The position numbers were made by a program, and so were the translations under genes. A DNA stretch of 63,616 nt from a virus. Shown one piece after another: positions 8,751-16,649 of the stretch. Each line of letters begins with the position of its first letter. Positions within the stretch are counted from its first letter, which is position 1. Below the pieces are notes generated by a model. It was not told the DNA's origin. It searched no databases and saw nothing but the letters and a program-made list of their open reading frames with translations. The DNA lies in IMG/VR virus record IMGVR_UViG_3300011114_000226, positions 1 through 63,616 of that record; one strand, 5' to 3'.

Positions 8751-9863
8751 ATGCCAATAACAATTAACGGAACAACAGGGATAAACAACGTAACTTGGTC
8801 AACTGCAGGTCGTCCACTCTCGCCTGCTACAGGTCAAACAGGTTATAACACAACCCTCAATGCCTACGAAACATACAACGGTACTGGCTGGACTGTGACT
8901 GCATCATGGACAACTGCAAATCGCCCTGTAACTCCCGCTGCAGGATACTCAGGCTATAACACAACCCTAGCTGCATTTGAATTTTATAATGGTTCATCTT
9001 GGGTTTCTATTAACTCTAACTATCTTATTTATACAGCTTCATATTTAATTGTAGCTGGTGGTGGAGCTGGTGGTGGTTGTGGTCCAGCAGGTGCTAGATA
9101 TGGTGCTGCTGGCGGAGGGGCTGGTGGATATTTAACTGGGACTATAACATTAAATGTGGGGACAGTTTATACAGCTGTTGTAGGCGCTGGAGGAACTGGA
9201 GTTGCAGCTGCGAATCCATCATCTGCTCAAGGTGGTAGCGGATCTAATTCAACTTTCCCAGGAGTAACTGCTACTGTAGGTGGCGGTGGTGGCGGATATG
9301 ATACGGGTCCAGTTGGATCAAATGGATCTTCTGGAGGCTCTGGCGGAGGTGGTGGAGGTAATGGTAGTGTTGGTGGTAGTGGTACATCTGGACAAGGTTC
9401 TGCTGGAGGTAGTTCATCTCCAATTCCATCCCCCCAAGGAGCTGGTGGTGGTGGCGGTGGCGCAGGTGGTGTAGGATCAACCGCAACTAATGGTGTAGGA
9501 GGTAATGGTGGTGCGGGTACAGCCTCATCTATTACTGGAACTCCTGCTACATATGCTGGTGGTGGAGGTGGCGGACTTTATACATCTGGTACTGCGGGAT
9601 CTGCGGGATCTGGAGGTGGAGGTGCTGGAGGTGCGGTTGCAAATTCTGGTGCTGCTGGTACAGCTAATACAGGTGGTGGAGGTGGTGGAAGTTCAGCCAA
9701 CGGCGGATTGTTAGCAGGAGGTAATGGTGGTTCTGGTGTAGTTATTCTATCCGTCCCAACTGCAAACTATACGGGTACCGTAACAGGTTCACCAACAGTG
9801 ACAACATCAGGAAGTAATACTATAATTAAATGGACCAGTGGTTCTGGTACATACACAGCTTAA
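8751..9863 (+). CDS. Glycine-rich tail adhesin, copy 4
   Basis: The protein has 370 residues, with SD GGAG before the ATG. It has the same N-terminal type as copy 3 (WSTAGRPLSPATGQTGYNTT, then WTTANRPVTPAAGYSGYNTT), junction YTASYLIVAGGGAGGGCG, a glycine-rich middle with one Cys, and the conserved C-terminal tail (SGVVILSVPTANYTGTVTG, then a TSGSGTYTA end). Copies 3 and 4 form one pair and copies 1 and 2 the other. An HNH endonuclease gene follows three bases later. Confidence 0.75.
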   Translation: MPITINGTTGINNVTWSTAGRPLSPATGQTGYNTTLNAYETYNGTGWTVTASWTTANRPVTPAAGYSGYNTTLAAFEFYNGSSWVSINSNYLIYTASYLIVAGGGAGGGCGPAGARYGAAGGGAGGYLTGTITLNVGTVYTAVVGAGGTGVAAANPSSAQGGSGSNSTFPGVTATVGGGGGGYDTGPVGSNGSSGGSGGGGGGNGSVGGSGTSGQGSAGGSSSPIPSPQGAGGGGGGAGGVGSTATNGVGGNGGAGTASSITGTPATYAGGGGGGLYTSGTAGSAGSGGGGAGGAVANSGAAGTANTGGGGGGSSANGGLLAGGNGGSGVVILSVPTANYTGTVTGSPTVTTSGSNTIIKWTSGSGTYTA

Positions 9864-9865
9864 CA

Positions 9866-10354
9866 ATGACTACACAAGATAAATTAAAAGAGCTTTTTAC
9901 ATACAACGAAGACGGAACCTTTACTAGAAATAGCACGGGTAAAGTTGTAAAATGTTCTAAAACAAAAGGGCAACGCTATCTAAGAATAGGTATAGATGGT
10001 AAACCACGCTCTTTACACAGAATGATATTTTTATACCATCATGGTTATTTACCTAAAGTGACAGATCATATTGATGGCGACAGGTATAATAATAGAATAG
10101 AAAACTTGCGTGAGGTAACTCAACAAGAAAATTGTTTTAATAGTAAACATAGAACGACTAGCAAATCGCCATATAAAAATGTGTATTTGCAACCACCAAC
10201 TAAGAATTCTAATTGGAAAAGAAATTGGGTTGTTAGTTTAATGGTAAAAGGTAAACGTATTTATGTAGGTAGTTTTGAGGATTTAGAGCTTGCTAATTTA
10301 GTAGCACATGAAGCAAGAGCTAAGTATCATGGAGCATTTGCTCGTAATTTTTAA
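9866..10354 (+). CDS. Free-standing HNH endonuclease with AP2-like domain
   Basis: The protein has 162 residues from the ATG encoding MTTQDKLKELF. Upstream in-frame codons belong to the adhesin C-terminus and were rejected as a start. An HNH_3-type core lies at about residues 46-82 (SLHRMIFLYHHGYLPK, then TDHIDGDRYNNRIENLREV), with the catalytic DHIDGD.YNN..NLR pattern. The C-terminal part (KSPYKNVYLQPPT, WVVSLMVKGKRIYVGSFED) is an AP2-like DNA-binding domain. This is the standard make-up of mobile homing-type endonucleases of phages. It is wedged between tail genes with no link to their function, and the next gene has an abnormal ATT start. Confidence 0.85.
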   Translation: MTTQDKLKELFTYNEDGTFTRNSTGKVVKCSKTKGQRYLRIGIDGKPRSLHRMIFLYHHGYLPKVTDHIDGDRYNNRIENLREVTQQENCFNSKHRTTSKSPYKNVYLQPPTKNSNWKRNWVVSLMVKGKRIYVGSFEDLELANLVAHEARAKYHGAFARNF

Positions 10355-10365
10355 ATTGGTAAATT

Positions 10366-10372
10366 AAAGGAG
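10366..10372 (+). promoter_or_regulatory. Strong ribosome binding site that fixes the ATT start
   Basis: AAAGGAG with seven bases to the ATT codon. It is one of the better Shine-Dalgarno matches in this region and leaves little doubt that translation begins at 10380 despite the near-cognate initiation codon. Confidence 0.75.
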
Positions 10373-10379
10373 AACTAAA

Positions 10380-10733
10380 ATTTCACACTTCGCTAAAGTA
10401 ACAGACGGTAAGGTAACGCAAGTTATCGTTGCTGAAAAAGAATTCTTTGATACCTATGTAGATTCTACACCAGGTGAATGGATTCAAACATCGTACAACA
10501 CACAAGGCGGTAAACATCTTTTAGGTGGTACACCACTACGTGGTAACTACGCTGGTATTGGTTATACCTATGACAGAGCTAACGATGTATTCTATGCACC
10601 ACAACCATATGCTTCATGGGTTTTAAATAAAACTACATGGACTTGGGAAGCTCCTGTAGCAATGCCTACTGATGGTAAACAATATACATGGGATGAAGCA
10701 GTTAAGAACTGGGTTGAAGTAGCAGCTCTGTAA
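10380..10733 (+). CDS. Conserved phage virion-region protein read from an ATT start
   Basis: The protein has 117 residues. It begins SHFAKVTDGKVTQVIVAE after the initiator and ends near WDEAVKNWVEVAAL. I recognise it as a widespread small phage protein that normally begins MSHFAKV; the inner motif NYAGIGYTYDRANDVF and the late Trp-rich end fit that family. Here the initiator position is ATT. The frame is closed by TAA at 10365-10367, only four codons upstream, and none of those codons is ATG, GTG or TTG. A full AAAGGAG ribosome site ends seven bases before the ATT, exactly where expected. The gene is intact to its stop. Function unknown; probably structural. Confidence 0.85.
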   Translation: MSHFAKVTDGKVTQVIVAEKEFFDTYVDSTPGEWIQTSYNTQGGKHLLGGTPLRGNYAGIGYTYDRANDVFYAPQPYASWVLNKTTWTWEAPVAMPTDGKQYTWDEAVKNWVEVAAL

Positions 10734-10801
10734 TGAAGATCCTAGTTGGGGTTTTAATTACACTTTGTTTACTTGTTTGGGTACATTGTTTAGGGAGTTA
10801 A
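10733..10801 (+). CDS. 22-residue single-pass membrane peptide
   Basis: The start codon overlaps the previous stop (TAATG) and the stop ends two bases before the next gene. The peptide reads MKILVGVLITLCLLVWVHCL plus two residues: a lysine, then a continuous hydrophobic helix. It sits at the head of the lysis cassette. Tight coupling on both sides argues that it is translated. It might be a small lysis regulator or antiholin-like peptide; no family assignment is possible at this size. Confidence 0.55.
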   Translation: MKILVGVLITLCLLVWVHCLGS

Positions 10802-10802
10802 A

Positions 10803-11075
10803 ATGAACATGGAAAAAATAACTAATATGTTGTTCCCAGTAATAGTCTCGGCTATTGCTTGGTTACTTACGTCAATGTCATCCATTCAAGCTGACTTAAT
10901 TAATATTAAATCTAAAATGCCTATTCTTATTACAGAACAAGGTGTGCCAACTGACAGTCCAGTATCAGCGGATCAAAGAGCAAAGCTCAAAGAAGAGTTA
11001 AAATTACAAATAGCTGAACTGTCTATCCGTGTAAGACTTTTAGAAGAACATGAAAAAACAAGAGGATATAAATAA
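10803..11075 (+). CDS. Small membrane protein of the lysis cassette
   Basis: The protein has 90 residues. One N-terminal transmembrane helix (about residues 10-26, LFPVIVSAIAWLLTSM) is followed by a hydrophilic region and a charged coiled-coil C-terminus (DQRAKLKEELKLQIAELSIR). SD GGGAG precedes the ATG; the stop shares a base with the next start. The layout resembles i-spanins or holin accessory proteins. A similar but inverted arrangement (coiled coil first, membrane helix last) occurs in the protein at 57434. Role in lysis is inferred from location directly upstream of the holin and endolysin. Confidence 0.65.
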   Translation: MNMEKITNMLFPVIVSAIAWLLTSMSSIQADLINIKSKMPILITEQGVPTDSPVSADQRAKLKEELKLQIAELSIRVRLLEEHEKTRGYK

Positions 11076-11560
11076 TGTTTAGTATCTTAAGTTCAATTTT
11101 AGGTTTTGCAACCGCAGGTCTACCAAGTATCCTTGGCTTCTTCCAACAAAAGGGAGATCAATCGCATGAGCGTGAGATGGCTAGACTACAAAATGAACAA
11201 GCATTACTTATGGCTGAAAAAGGCTTTGTATCTCAAGAAAAAATAGCAGCGATTAATTTGGAGGGTACTTATGCAGAAACATTTACTCAAGAAAGACAAG
11301 CGCTTTATGAACACGATGCGAAACTTGTACACGATGCAGCACCCTGGGTTAGAACTCTTAATGCAGCTGTCCGCCCTATTGTTGCTTTCACTTTTGTAGC
11401 ATTACTTATATTTGTAGATGTAGCTGGTTTTATTTGGGCTGTAAATACTGTAGGGTTTAGTCGTGAGTCTATGGATGTTATATTTTCATCCGATGAAATG
11501 GCTATCGTAGGTTCTATTATTGGTTTTTATTTTGGTGCTAGGACTTGGGAAAAGAAATAA
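11075..11560 (+). CDS. Holin of the three-transmembrane, GTA-type family
   Basis: The protein has 161 residues: an N-terminal hydrophobic helix (SILSSILGFATAGLPSILGF), a charged amphipathic middle (HEREMARLQNEQALLMAEKG, up to AAPWVRTLNAAVRPIVAF), then two transmembrane helices (about 105-127 and 140-156), ending in FGARTWEKK. The W-x-R-x-LNAAVRP-x-VAF motif and the FYFGARTWEKK end are characteristic of the 'holin of 3TMs' family (PF11351-type) found in gene transfer agents and phages. It would form the inner-membrane lesion that releases the endolysin encoded immediately downstream. Confidence 0.85.
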   Translation: MFSILSSILGFATAGLPSILGFFQQKGDQSHEREMARLQNEQALLMAEKGFVSQEKIAAINLEGTYAETFTQERQALYEHDAKLVHDAAPWVRTLNAAVRPIVAFTFVALLIFVDVAGFIWAVNTVGFSRESMDVIFSSDEMAIVGSIIGFYFGARTWEKK

Positions 11561-12010
11561 GTGAATGTATCAAAAGCTGGTATCGTTCTTATCAAACATC
11601 ACGAGGGTGTGCGTAGTCGTCCCTATCGTTGCCCTGCAAACTTGTGGACTGTTGGTGTTGGTCACCTTATCGGCAACGGCAAACATTTGCCTGATACTTG
11701 GAACAGAACTTTTTCGCAGGAAGAAATAGATGGAATTCTTAAATCCGACTTACGTCGCTTCGAGTTGGGAGTACATAAGATGCTACCTAACGTGCCTTTA
11801 CGACAACATGAGTTTGACGCTCTTGTCAGTTTTTGCTTTAATCTGGGTCTTGGATGCTTTCAAAGATCAACACTCCGTCAAGCGCTTTTACGCGGCAATA
11901 AAAAAGCGGCTATGGAATCGTTAGTTAAATATTGTCGTGCAGGTGGTAAAATATTACGAGGTCTACAAATTCGTAGGCTAGATGAAAAAGCACTCTTTGA
12001 AGGTAAATAA
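11561..12010 (+). CDS. Endolysin, GH24 lysozyme (GTG start)
   Basis: The protein has 149 residues, a muramidase that cleaves the MurNAc-GlcNAc bond of peptidoglycan. The GH24 catalytic pattern is visible: E15 in IKHHEGVRSRPY, then a residue eight further on, then T30 in LWTVGVGH. The middle position, Asp in T4 lysozyme, is Cys24 here. Other family marks are SFCFNLG (about 91-97) and the C-terminal GLQIRRLDEKALF. There is no signal peptide, so release depends on the holin just upstream. It starts with GTG directly after the holin stop, with GGAAAAG as a weak SD. Confidence 0.9.
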   Translation: MNVSKAGIVLIKHHEGVRSRPYRCPANLWTVGVGHLIGNGKHLPDTWNRTFSQEEIDGILKSDLRRFELGVHKMLPNVPLRQHEFDALVSFCFNLGLGCFQRSTLRQALLRGNKKAAMESLVKYCRAGGKILRGLQIRRLDEKALFEGK

Positions 12011-14187
12011 TGCCATTAAGTAAACTAGTTTTTAAACCAGGAGTTAACCGAGATCAAACTGATTATGCCTCAGAAGGCGGTTGGTATGAGATGGACAAAG
12101 TTCGCTTCCGTTCGGGATTCCCTGAAAAACTAGGTGGCTGGACTGTTAAAACATTTAATGCTTACGAAGGTTCTGCTCGTAGTCTATTCACATGGGCTGC
12201 TATTAGTGGTGCTAAGTTAACAGCTGTTGGTACTAATGAAAAGATTTATATTAATACAGGTACGACGCTCTACGATATAACACCTCTCCGAGTTACATAT
12301 ACTTCTACTACAACACCGTCAAGTAGTGATTGTTTTAGAACAACAAATGGTTCTAATTTAGTTGAAATCTTAAACATCACTTCAGGTATACAAGATGGTG
12401 AATGGGTTACATTTAGTGGCGTAACTACTGCCGTAGGCGGTGTACCTGCTGCTGACTTTAATAAAGAATTTCAAATCACCATTATAGGAGGAGCGTTCTT
12501 TATTGCGGTTGCAACTACGGCAACTTCTACTGCTACTTCTACAGGCAATACAGCCATCGTTGCAAAATTTGATATTAATATAGGTTACCCTATTGTAACA
12601 GCAGGTTATGGTTGGGGTGCAGGTGCATGGTCTCGTGGTACTTGGGGTTCTGGTTCTGTCACACCTATTTTCTTCCCAGCTCGTTTAGAATTCTTTGATA
12701 ACTTTAATCAGAACTTAGTTTTTAATATTAACGGCGCGGATCTTTATTATTGGGAATATGACGACTCTTTTGCAACTCGTGCTGTGACATTACAGTCTAT
12801 ACCAGGTGCTATCGCGGTTCCTAGAGAAGTTGATTATTCATTGTTTGCATCATCAGGTCATTATGTAGCACTAGGTTGTACTAATTATCTAGCTACGACA
12901 GTAGCAGGTGTATCGATGTCAACTATGACGCGTGGTGGTACAGGTAATTTAACGGCTACTGTTACAACATCTACTGCATATAATTTACAATCAGGTGATT
13001 ACATTACTGTATCAGGATGCATACCTACTCAGTTTAATGGCACTTTCCAAATTACTTATATTGATGCAACGCACTTTAGTTATACGATGACATCAGCGCC
13101 TGCTAGTAACGCTACAACGGTAGGTACCTATGTATACAATAATTACACCGGCACTTATGATCCACTTCTTATTCGTTGGGCAAACGTAGATGCAACCATA
13201 GGTCCTGAGCCAGAAGTATGGCAACCGACTGTTACAAACACAGCAGGGTTCTTAAGACTACAATCAGGTTCACAAGTAATAGCTGCGGTAAACTCAAGAC
13301 AAGAAATGTTGATCTTTACAGATACTTCATTGACATCGATGCAGTTCTTAGGTACAGCAGAAGTGTTTGGTTTACAAGAGTTATCACATAATATTTCTAT
13401 TGCGGGACCTAATGCTGTAGTAGGTATTAATAACGTAGTTTACTGGATGGGACGAGATAAGTTCTTCACATACTCTGGTCGTGTGGACGCATTACCTTGT
13501 ACACTACGTCAATATATATTCGCTGATATTAACTATAACCAAGCACAACTTTTCTTTGCAGGTACCAATAATCAGTTTAATGAAATTGTTTGGTTCTACT
13601 GCTCAGCTACTTCGAATGAAATTGATCGCTATGTTATCTATAACTATTCAGAAAGTATTTGGTACTATGGTCAATTAAATAGAACTGCATGGTTAGATTC
13701 AGGTGACTTCACTAATCCTATTGCTGTGGCAGGGGGTTGGGTTTATGATCAAGAAAACGGTGTAGATGATGGTCAACCTAATGGTGCAGCACCTCTACCT
13801 ATTTCAGCTTATATTCAGTCTGCAAGTGTTGACATTGATGATGGTGATAAATATATGTTAGTGCGTCGTATTATTCCAGACATTAACTTCACTCAATCAG
13901 AACAAACTAACCCTGTGACAGGGGCTACTAATACAATTCAAACTACGATTACTGTAGGTGTTCAAAACTTCCCAGGTGCAGCTTCAGTTACTACGAATGC
14001 ATCAGGTTTTACTACAGCGCGTAACATTACAACAGCGACAGCCACAGTGGATCAATATACAAACCAAGTATTTATAAGATGTCGTGGTCGTCAGATGAGT
14101 TTTAGAATTGAGTCAAACAATGTGGGAACTCAGTGGCAACTTGGTATGCCTAGAGTTGATGCGCGTCCAGACGGAATGAGAAACTAA
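12010..14187 (+). CDS. Tail hub / packaged-DNA stabilisation protein (P22 gp10-like)
   Basis: The protein has 725 residues. The N-terminus (KLVFKPGVNRDQTDYASEGG, then MDKVRFRSGFPEKLGGW) is diagnostic of the large tail-hub proteins of podoviruses related in role to P22 gp10. Two inserted Ig-like or fibronectin-like beta modules (about 100-180 and 300-380, with TTATSTATSTGNT and TSTAYNLQSGDYITVSGC) precede a beta-propeller-like region (FLRLQSGSQVIAAVNSRQEM, then VVYWMGRDKFFTYSGRVDAL). The C-terminal GRQMSFRIESNNVGTQWQLG motif is also typical. It starts in the endolysin stop (TAATG). It closes the tail channel. Confidence 0.8.
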   Translation: MPLSKLVFKPGVNRDQTDYASEGGWYEMDKVRFRSGFPEKLGGWTVKTFNAYEGSARSLFTWAAISGAKLTAVGTNEKIYINTGTTLYDITPLRVTYTSTTTPSSSDCFRTTNGSNLVEILNITSGIQDGEWVTFSGVTTAVGGVPAADFNKEFQITIIGGAFFIAVATTATSTATSTGNTAIVAKFDINIGYPIVTAGYGWGAGAWSRGTWGSGSVTPIFFPARLEFFDNFNQNLVFNINGADLYYWEYDDSFATRAVTLQSIPGAIAVPREVDYSLFASSGHYVALGCTNYLATTVAGVSMSTMTRGGTGNLTATVTTSTAYNLQSGDYITVSGCIPTQFNGTFQITYIDATHFSYTMTSAPASNATTVGTYVYNNYTGTYDPLLIRWANVDATIGPEPEVWQPTVTNTAGFLRLQSGSQVIAAVNSRQEMLIFTDTSLTSMQFLGTAEVFGLQELSHNISIAGPNAVVGINNVVYWMGRDKFFTYSGRVDALPCTLRQYIFADINYNQAQLFFAGTNNQFNEIVWFYCSATSNEIDRYVIYNYSESIWYYGQLNRTAWLDSGDFTNPIAVAGGWVYDQENGVDDGQPNGAAPLPISAYIQSASVDIDDGDKYMLVRRIIPDINFTQSEQTNPVTGATNTIQTTITVGVQNFPGAASVTTNASGFTTARNITTATATVDQYTNQVFIRCRGRQMSFRIESNNVGTQWQLGMPRVDARPDGMRN

Positions 14188-14855
14188 TGGCTCAAAGAAT
14201 TATAAATGCAACTAAAGCACCTGCACTAGCCTTAACACCTACGCAGTTTTCTCAAGTGCATTTTGATTTATTTAATAATCAACTTCGTGTTTACTTTAAT
14301 ACCTTAGACGCATTTACGGCTATATTAAGTAACGCTGATGGAGGATCAAGTTTAAGTTTTCCTCACATTGCAGCTTCTGATTTAACTGATCAAATAGCAA
14401 CAGGTAATAATACGCCTACAGTAATAAATTTTAATACTTTAGATTCTGGATTAGGTTGGACTTTAAATGCACCGGGCTCTGCAATCGCAGGATTTGCAGG
14501 TGTTTATACTATTAGATATAGTCTTCAATTTGTTAATACGGATAATGCCATACATAGTGCGGTTGTTTGGATTAAAGTAAATGGTGTTGATCTTGCTAAT
14601 TCTGCTACAGAATTTAGTATTCCTGCCCGTAAAAGTGCGTTAATACCTAGTTATGTGGCAGGATATTCTGAAGCTACGTTTGAAATAAACTCAGACGATG
14701 AGATTGAACTTTATTGGGCAACGGATCTAGCAGGCAATCCTACTACTCCTACAAACGGAGTTTATATTTTCCATGATAATGCTCAAACCGTACCTTATGC
14801 TAGACCTGCAATTCCATCAGTAATAGGCTCAATTACTTTTGTTTCAAGACTTTAA
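14187..14855 (+). CDS. C1q/TNF-like tail protein
   Basis: The protein has 222 residues. It begins MAQRIINATKAPALALTPTQ and carries a helical linker (VHFDLFNNQLRVYFNTLDAF) followed by a beta-sandwich of C1q/TNF type: GLGWTLNAPGSAIAGFAGVY, TIRYSLQFVNTDN, VVWIKVNGVDLANS, FEINSDDEIELYWATD and VIGSITFVSRL as successive strands. Starts within the previous stop (TAATG). Proteins of this type often follow the gp10-like hub gene and form receptor-binding or decoration knobs. Family assignment is from strand pattern and is moderately secure. Confidence 0.65.
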   Translation: MAQRIINATKAPALALTPTQFSQVHFDLFNNQLRVYFNTLDAFTAILSNADGGSSLSFPHIAASDLTDQIATGNNTPTVINFNTLDSGLGWTLNAPGSAIAGFAGVYTIRYSLQFVNTDNAIHSAVVWIKVNGVDLANSATEFSIPARKSALIPSYVAGYSEATFEINSDDEIELYWATDLAGNPTTPTNGVYIFHDNAQTVPYARPAIPSVIGSITFVSRL

Positions 14856-14892
14856 TTATGTTAACATTACACTATATTAAAAAGGACGTTTT

Positions 14893-16242
14893 ATGGCAAC
14901 ACATCAACTAGCTCAAGGCTTAGCTTCCCTCGGTAGACATGGTGACTCCATGCTTATGCACGTTAGTCCAGCTGAAGTAGAAGGATTAAGTGCACTGGGT
15001 AAAATGACAGGTCACAAACTACACACTAATCCTCATACAGGTATGCCTGAAGCATTTGATTTTGGTAGCTTCCTTGCTTCTCTTTTACCTACAGCTGCAG
15101 GATTTATGGTTGGTGGTCCAGCAGGGGCTGCTATGGGACTTAAAGGCACAGCTGCAACATTAGCTCCGATTGCAGCAGGTATGGCTACTGGTGCAGCAGT
15201 TGCTGGTGCTAAAGGTGATGATTTGCTGACAGGCACTTTAATGGGTGGACTTGGCGGATTTGGTGGGGGTAATTTAGGAAGTTCATTAGGTAAAATGGGC
15301 GCTCAAGGCGGATATCAAGCAGGGCAGGCAGTTACTGCAGGCGTACCAGAAACAACTGCAGCTGGCTTAGATGCTTTAAACACAACAGCAAATCCATTTT
15401 TTGGTGCGGCAAACACAATGCCTACAGCACTAACAAACGCTGGATCTACAGCAGCTTCAACTGCAGCGCCTGTGGCTTATTCAGAAGGTCTAGGACAAAT
15501 GGGTCGTGGTGCTATGGAGTTATTAAGCCCCGGCGGATATGATAAATTTACTTCTCCAGCTATTGGCGGATCTGCTATGCAACTAGGTGCTCCATTAGGT
15601 ATGGCAGCTTTATCTGGCGTGCAAGGAGATATGTATCCTGAAATGGATACATCATTAGAAGAAAAACGTAAAGCTGAAGAAAATAAATATAGAGATCCTA
15701 GAACAGGTTTATTGAATTTAGCTCAAGCTTCTCCAGGTTTAAGATTAGCTACAGGCGGTACAGTTAATACTAATTCAAGTACTATTTCATCAGGCGGCAT
15801 TCAAGATTTGTATGGTACAAATGACCAAACAACAGGCACACAAAATTTAAGTAAAGAAGGTTACGGAATTGGTAGATTAAATTCATTAGCTGCTGAAGGC
15901 TCTCGTGCTAAAGCTGCGGATACATTCTATGCTATGGGCGGTCCAATTGCTTTTGCTGATGGCGGAATATTTGAATTAGAAGCTGCTAAAGGCGGATATT
16001 TAGATGGTCAAGGTGATGGTATGAGTGATTCGATACCTGCTACAATAGAAGGTAAACAATCCGCTCGTTTAGCTGACGGTGAGTTTGTAGTTCCCGCAGA
16101 TGTGGTAAGTCATTTAGGTAATGGCTCTTCAAAAGCCGGCGCCAAGAATTTATACGCTATGATGCATAAAGTAAGAAAAGCAAGAACAGGTCATACTAAA
16201 CAAGGTAAAGAAATTAAACCACAAAAATACATGCCTGCATGA
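14893..16242 (+). CDS. Internal virion / ejection protein candidate with Gly-Ala-rich membrane-active region
   Basis: The protein has 449 residues. The N-terminal motif HGDSMLMHVSPAEVEGLSAL is common in podovirus structural proteins of the tail cluster. Residues ~60-140 are a Gly/Ala-rich hydrophobic stretch (LLPTAAGFMVGGPAGAAMG and relatives) that could insert in membranes. The C-terminus (ATIEGKQSARLADGEFVVPA, then HKVRKARTGHTKQGKEIKP) is basic. The phrase 'ADGEFVVPADVVS' is typical of phage tail-associated internal proteins. Likely ejected with DNA; inferred. The stop overlaps the GNAT gene (ATGA). Confidence 0.65.
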   Translation: MATHQLAQGLASLGRHGDSMLMHVSPAEVEGLSALGKMTGHKLHTNPHTGMPEAFDFGSFLASLLPTAAGFMVGGPAGAAMGLKGTAATLAPIAAGMATGAAVAGAKGDDLLTGTLMGGLGGFGGGNLGSSLGKMGAQGGYQAGQAVTAGVPETTAAGLDALNTTANPFFGAANTMPTALTNAGSTAASTAAPVAYSEGLGQMGRGAMELLSPGGYDKFTSPAIGGSAMQLGAPLGMAALSGVQGDMYPEMDTSLEEKRKAEENKYRDPRTGLLNLAQASPGLRLATGGTVNTNSSTISSGGIQDLYGTNDQTTGTQNLSKEGYGIGRLNSLAAEGSRAKAADTFYAMGGPIAFADGGIFELEAAKGGYLDGQGDGMSDSIPATIEGKQSARLADGEFVVPADVVSHLGNGSSKAGAKNLYAMMHKVRKARTGHTKQGKEIKPQKYMPA

Positions 16243-16649
16243 AACAAATACAATTAGTAAGTCCAGACTTTGTAAGTAAACTCTGGGATAAAATACAGCC
16301 TTTTTTTGATGCCTCATTAAAATATAGTAATGATGATTATAGTATTGATCAAATAAAGATGTTATTAGTAAACGGGCAACAAAGACTTTTAGTTGCGGTT
16401 GAAGATGAAAATATTATAGGCGCTTCAGCAGTTGAGTTTATTAATTATCCTAATCAAAGAGTATTACATATTACATCGATGGGTGGTAAAGCATTAATTG
16501 AACCTGATATGATTACGCAATTTGAAGACTGGGCTAAATCACAAGGTGCAACAAAGATTAGAGCATTTGCACATGATGCTCAAGCAAGATTATACAGAAT
16601 GAAAATGGGTCTTAATACCGTAACGCACGTGGTGGAGAAAACAATATGA
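16239..16649 (+). CDS. GNAT-family acetyltransferase-like protein
   Basis: The protein has 136 residues with the GNAT layout: QQRLLVAVEDENIIGASAVE for strands 2-4, then VLHITSMGGKALIEPDMITQ at the acetyl-CoA-binding region, ending GATKIRAFAHDAQARLYRMKMGLNTVTHV. The usual R/Q-x-x-G-x-G/A acetyl-CoA loop is not clearly preserved, so catalytic activity is uncertain. Genes of this kind recur in podovirus tail/internal-protein clusters between hub and internal proteins. It is coupled to both neighbours by four-base overlaps. It might modify a virion protein or a host target; neither can be read from sequence. Confidence 0.7.
   Translation: MKQIQLVSPDFVSKLWDKIQPFFDASLKYSNDDYSIDQIKMLLVNGQQRLLVAVEDENIIGASAVEFINYPNQRVLHITSMGGKALIEPDMITQFEDWAKSQGATKIRAFAHDAQARLYRMKMGLNTVTHVVEKTI

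Noticed and set aside
9280-9714. Hydrophobic + strand frames within adhesin copy 4
   Set aside because: Shifted reading of glycine-rich codons gives Val/Leu/Glu repeats; no ribosome site and no homologous logic.
9830-9865. Start of the HNH-AP2 protein at 9830
   Set aside because: Those codons are a shifted reading of the adhesin C-terminus; the ATG at 9866 begins the recognisable MTTQDKLKELF sequence.
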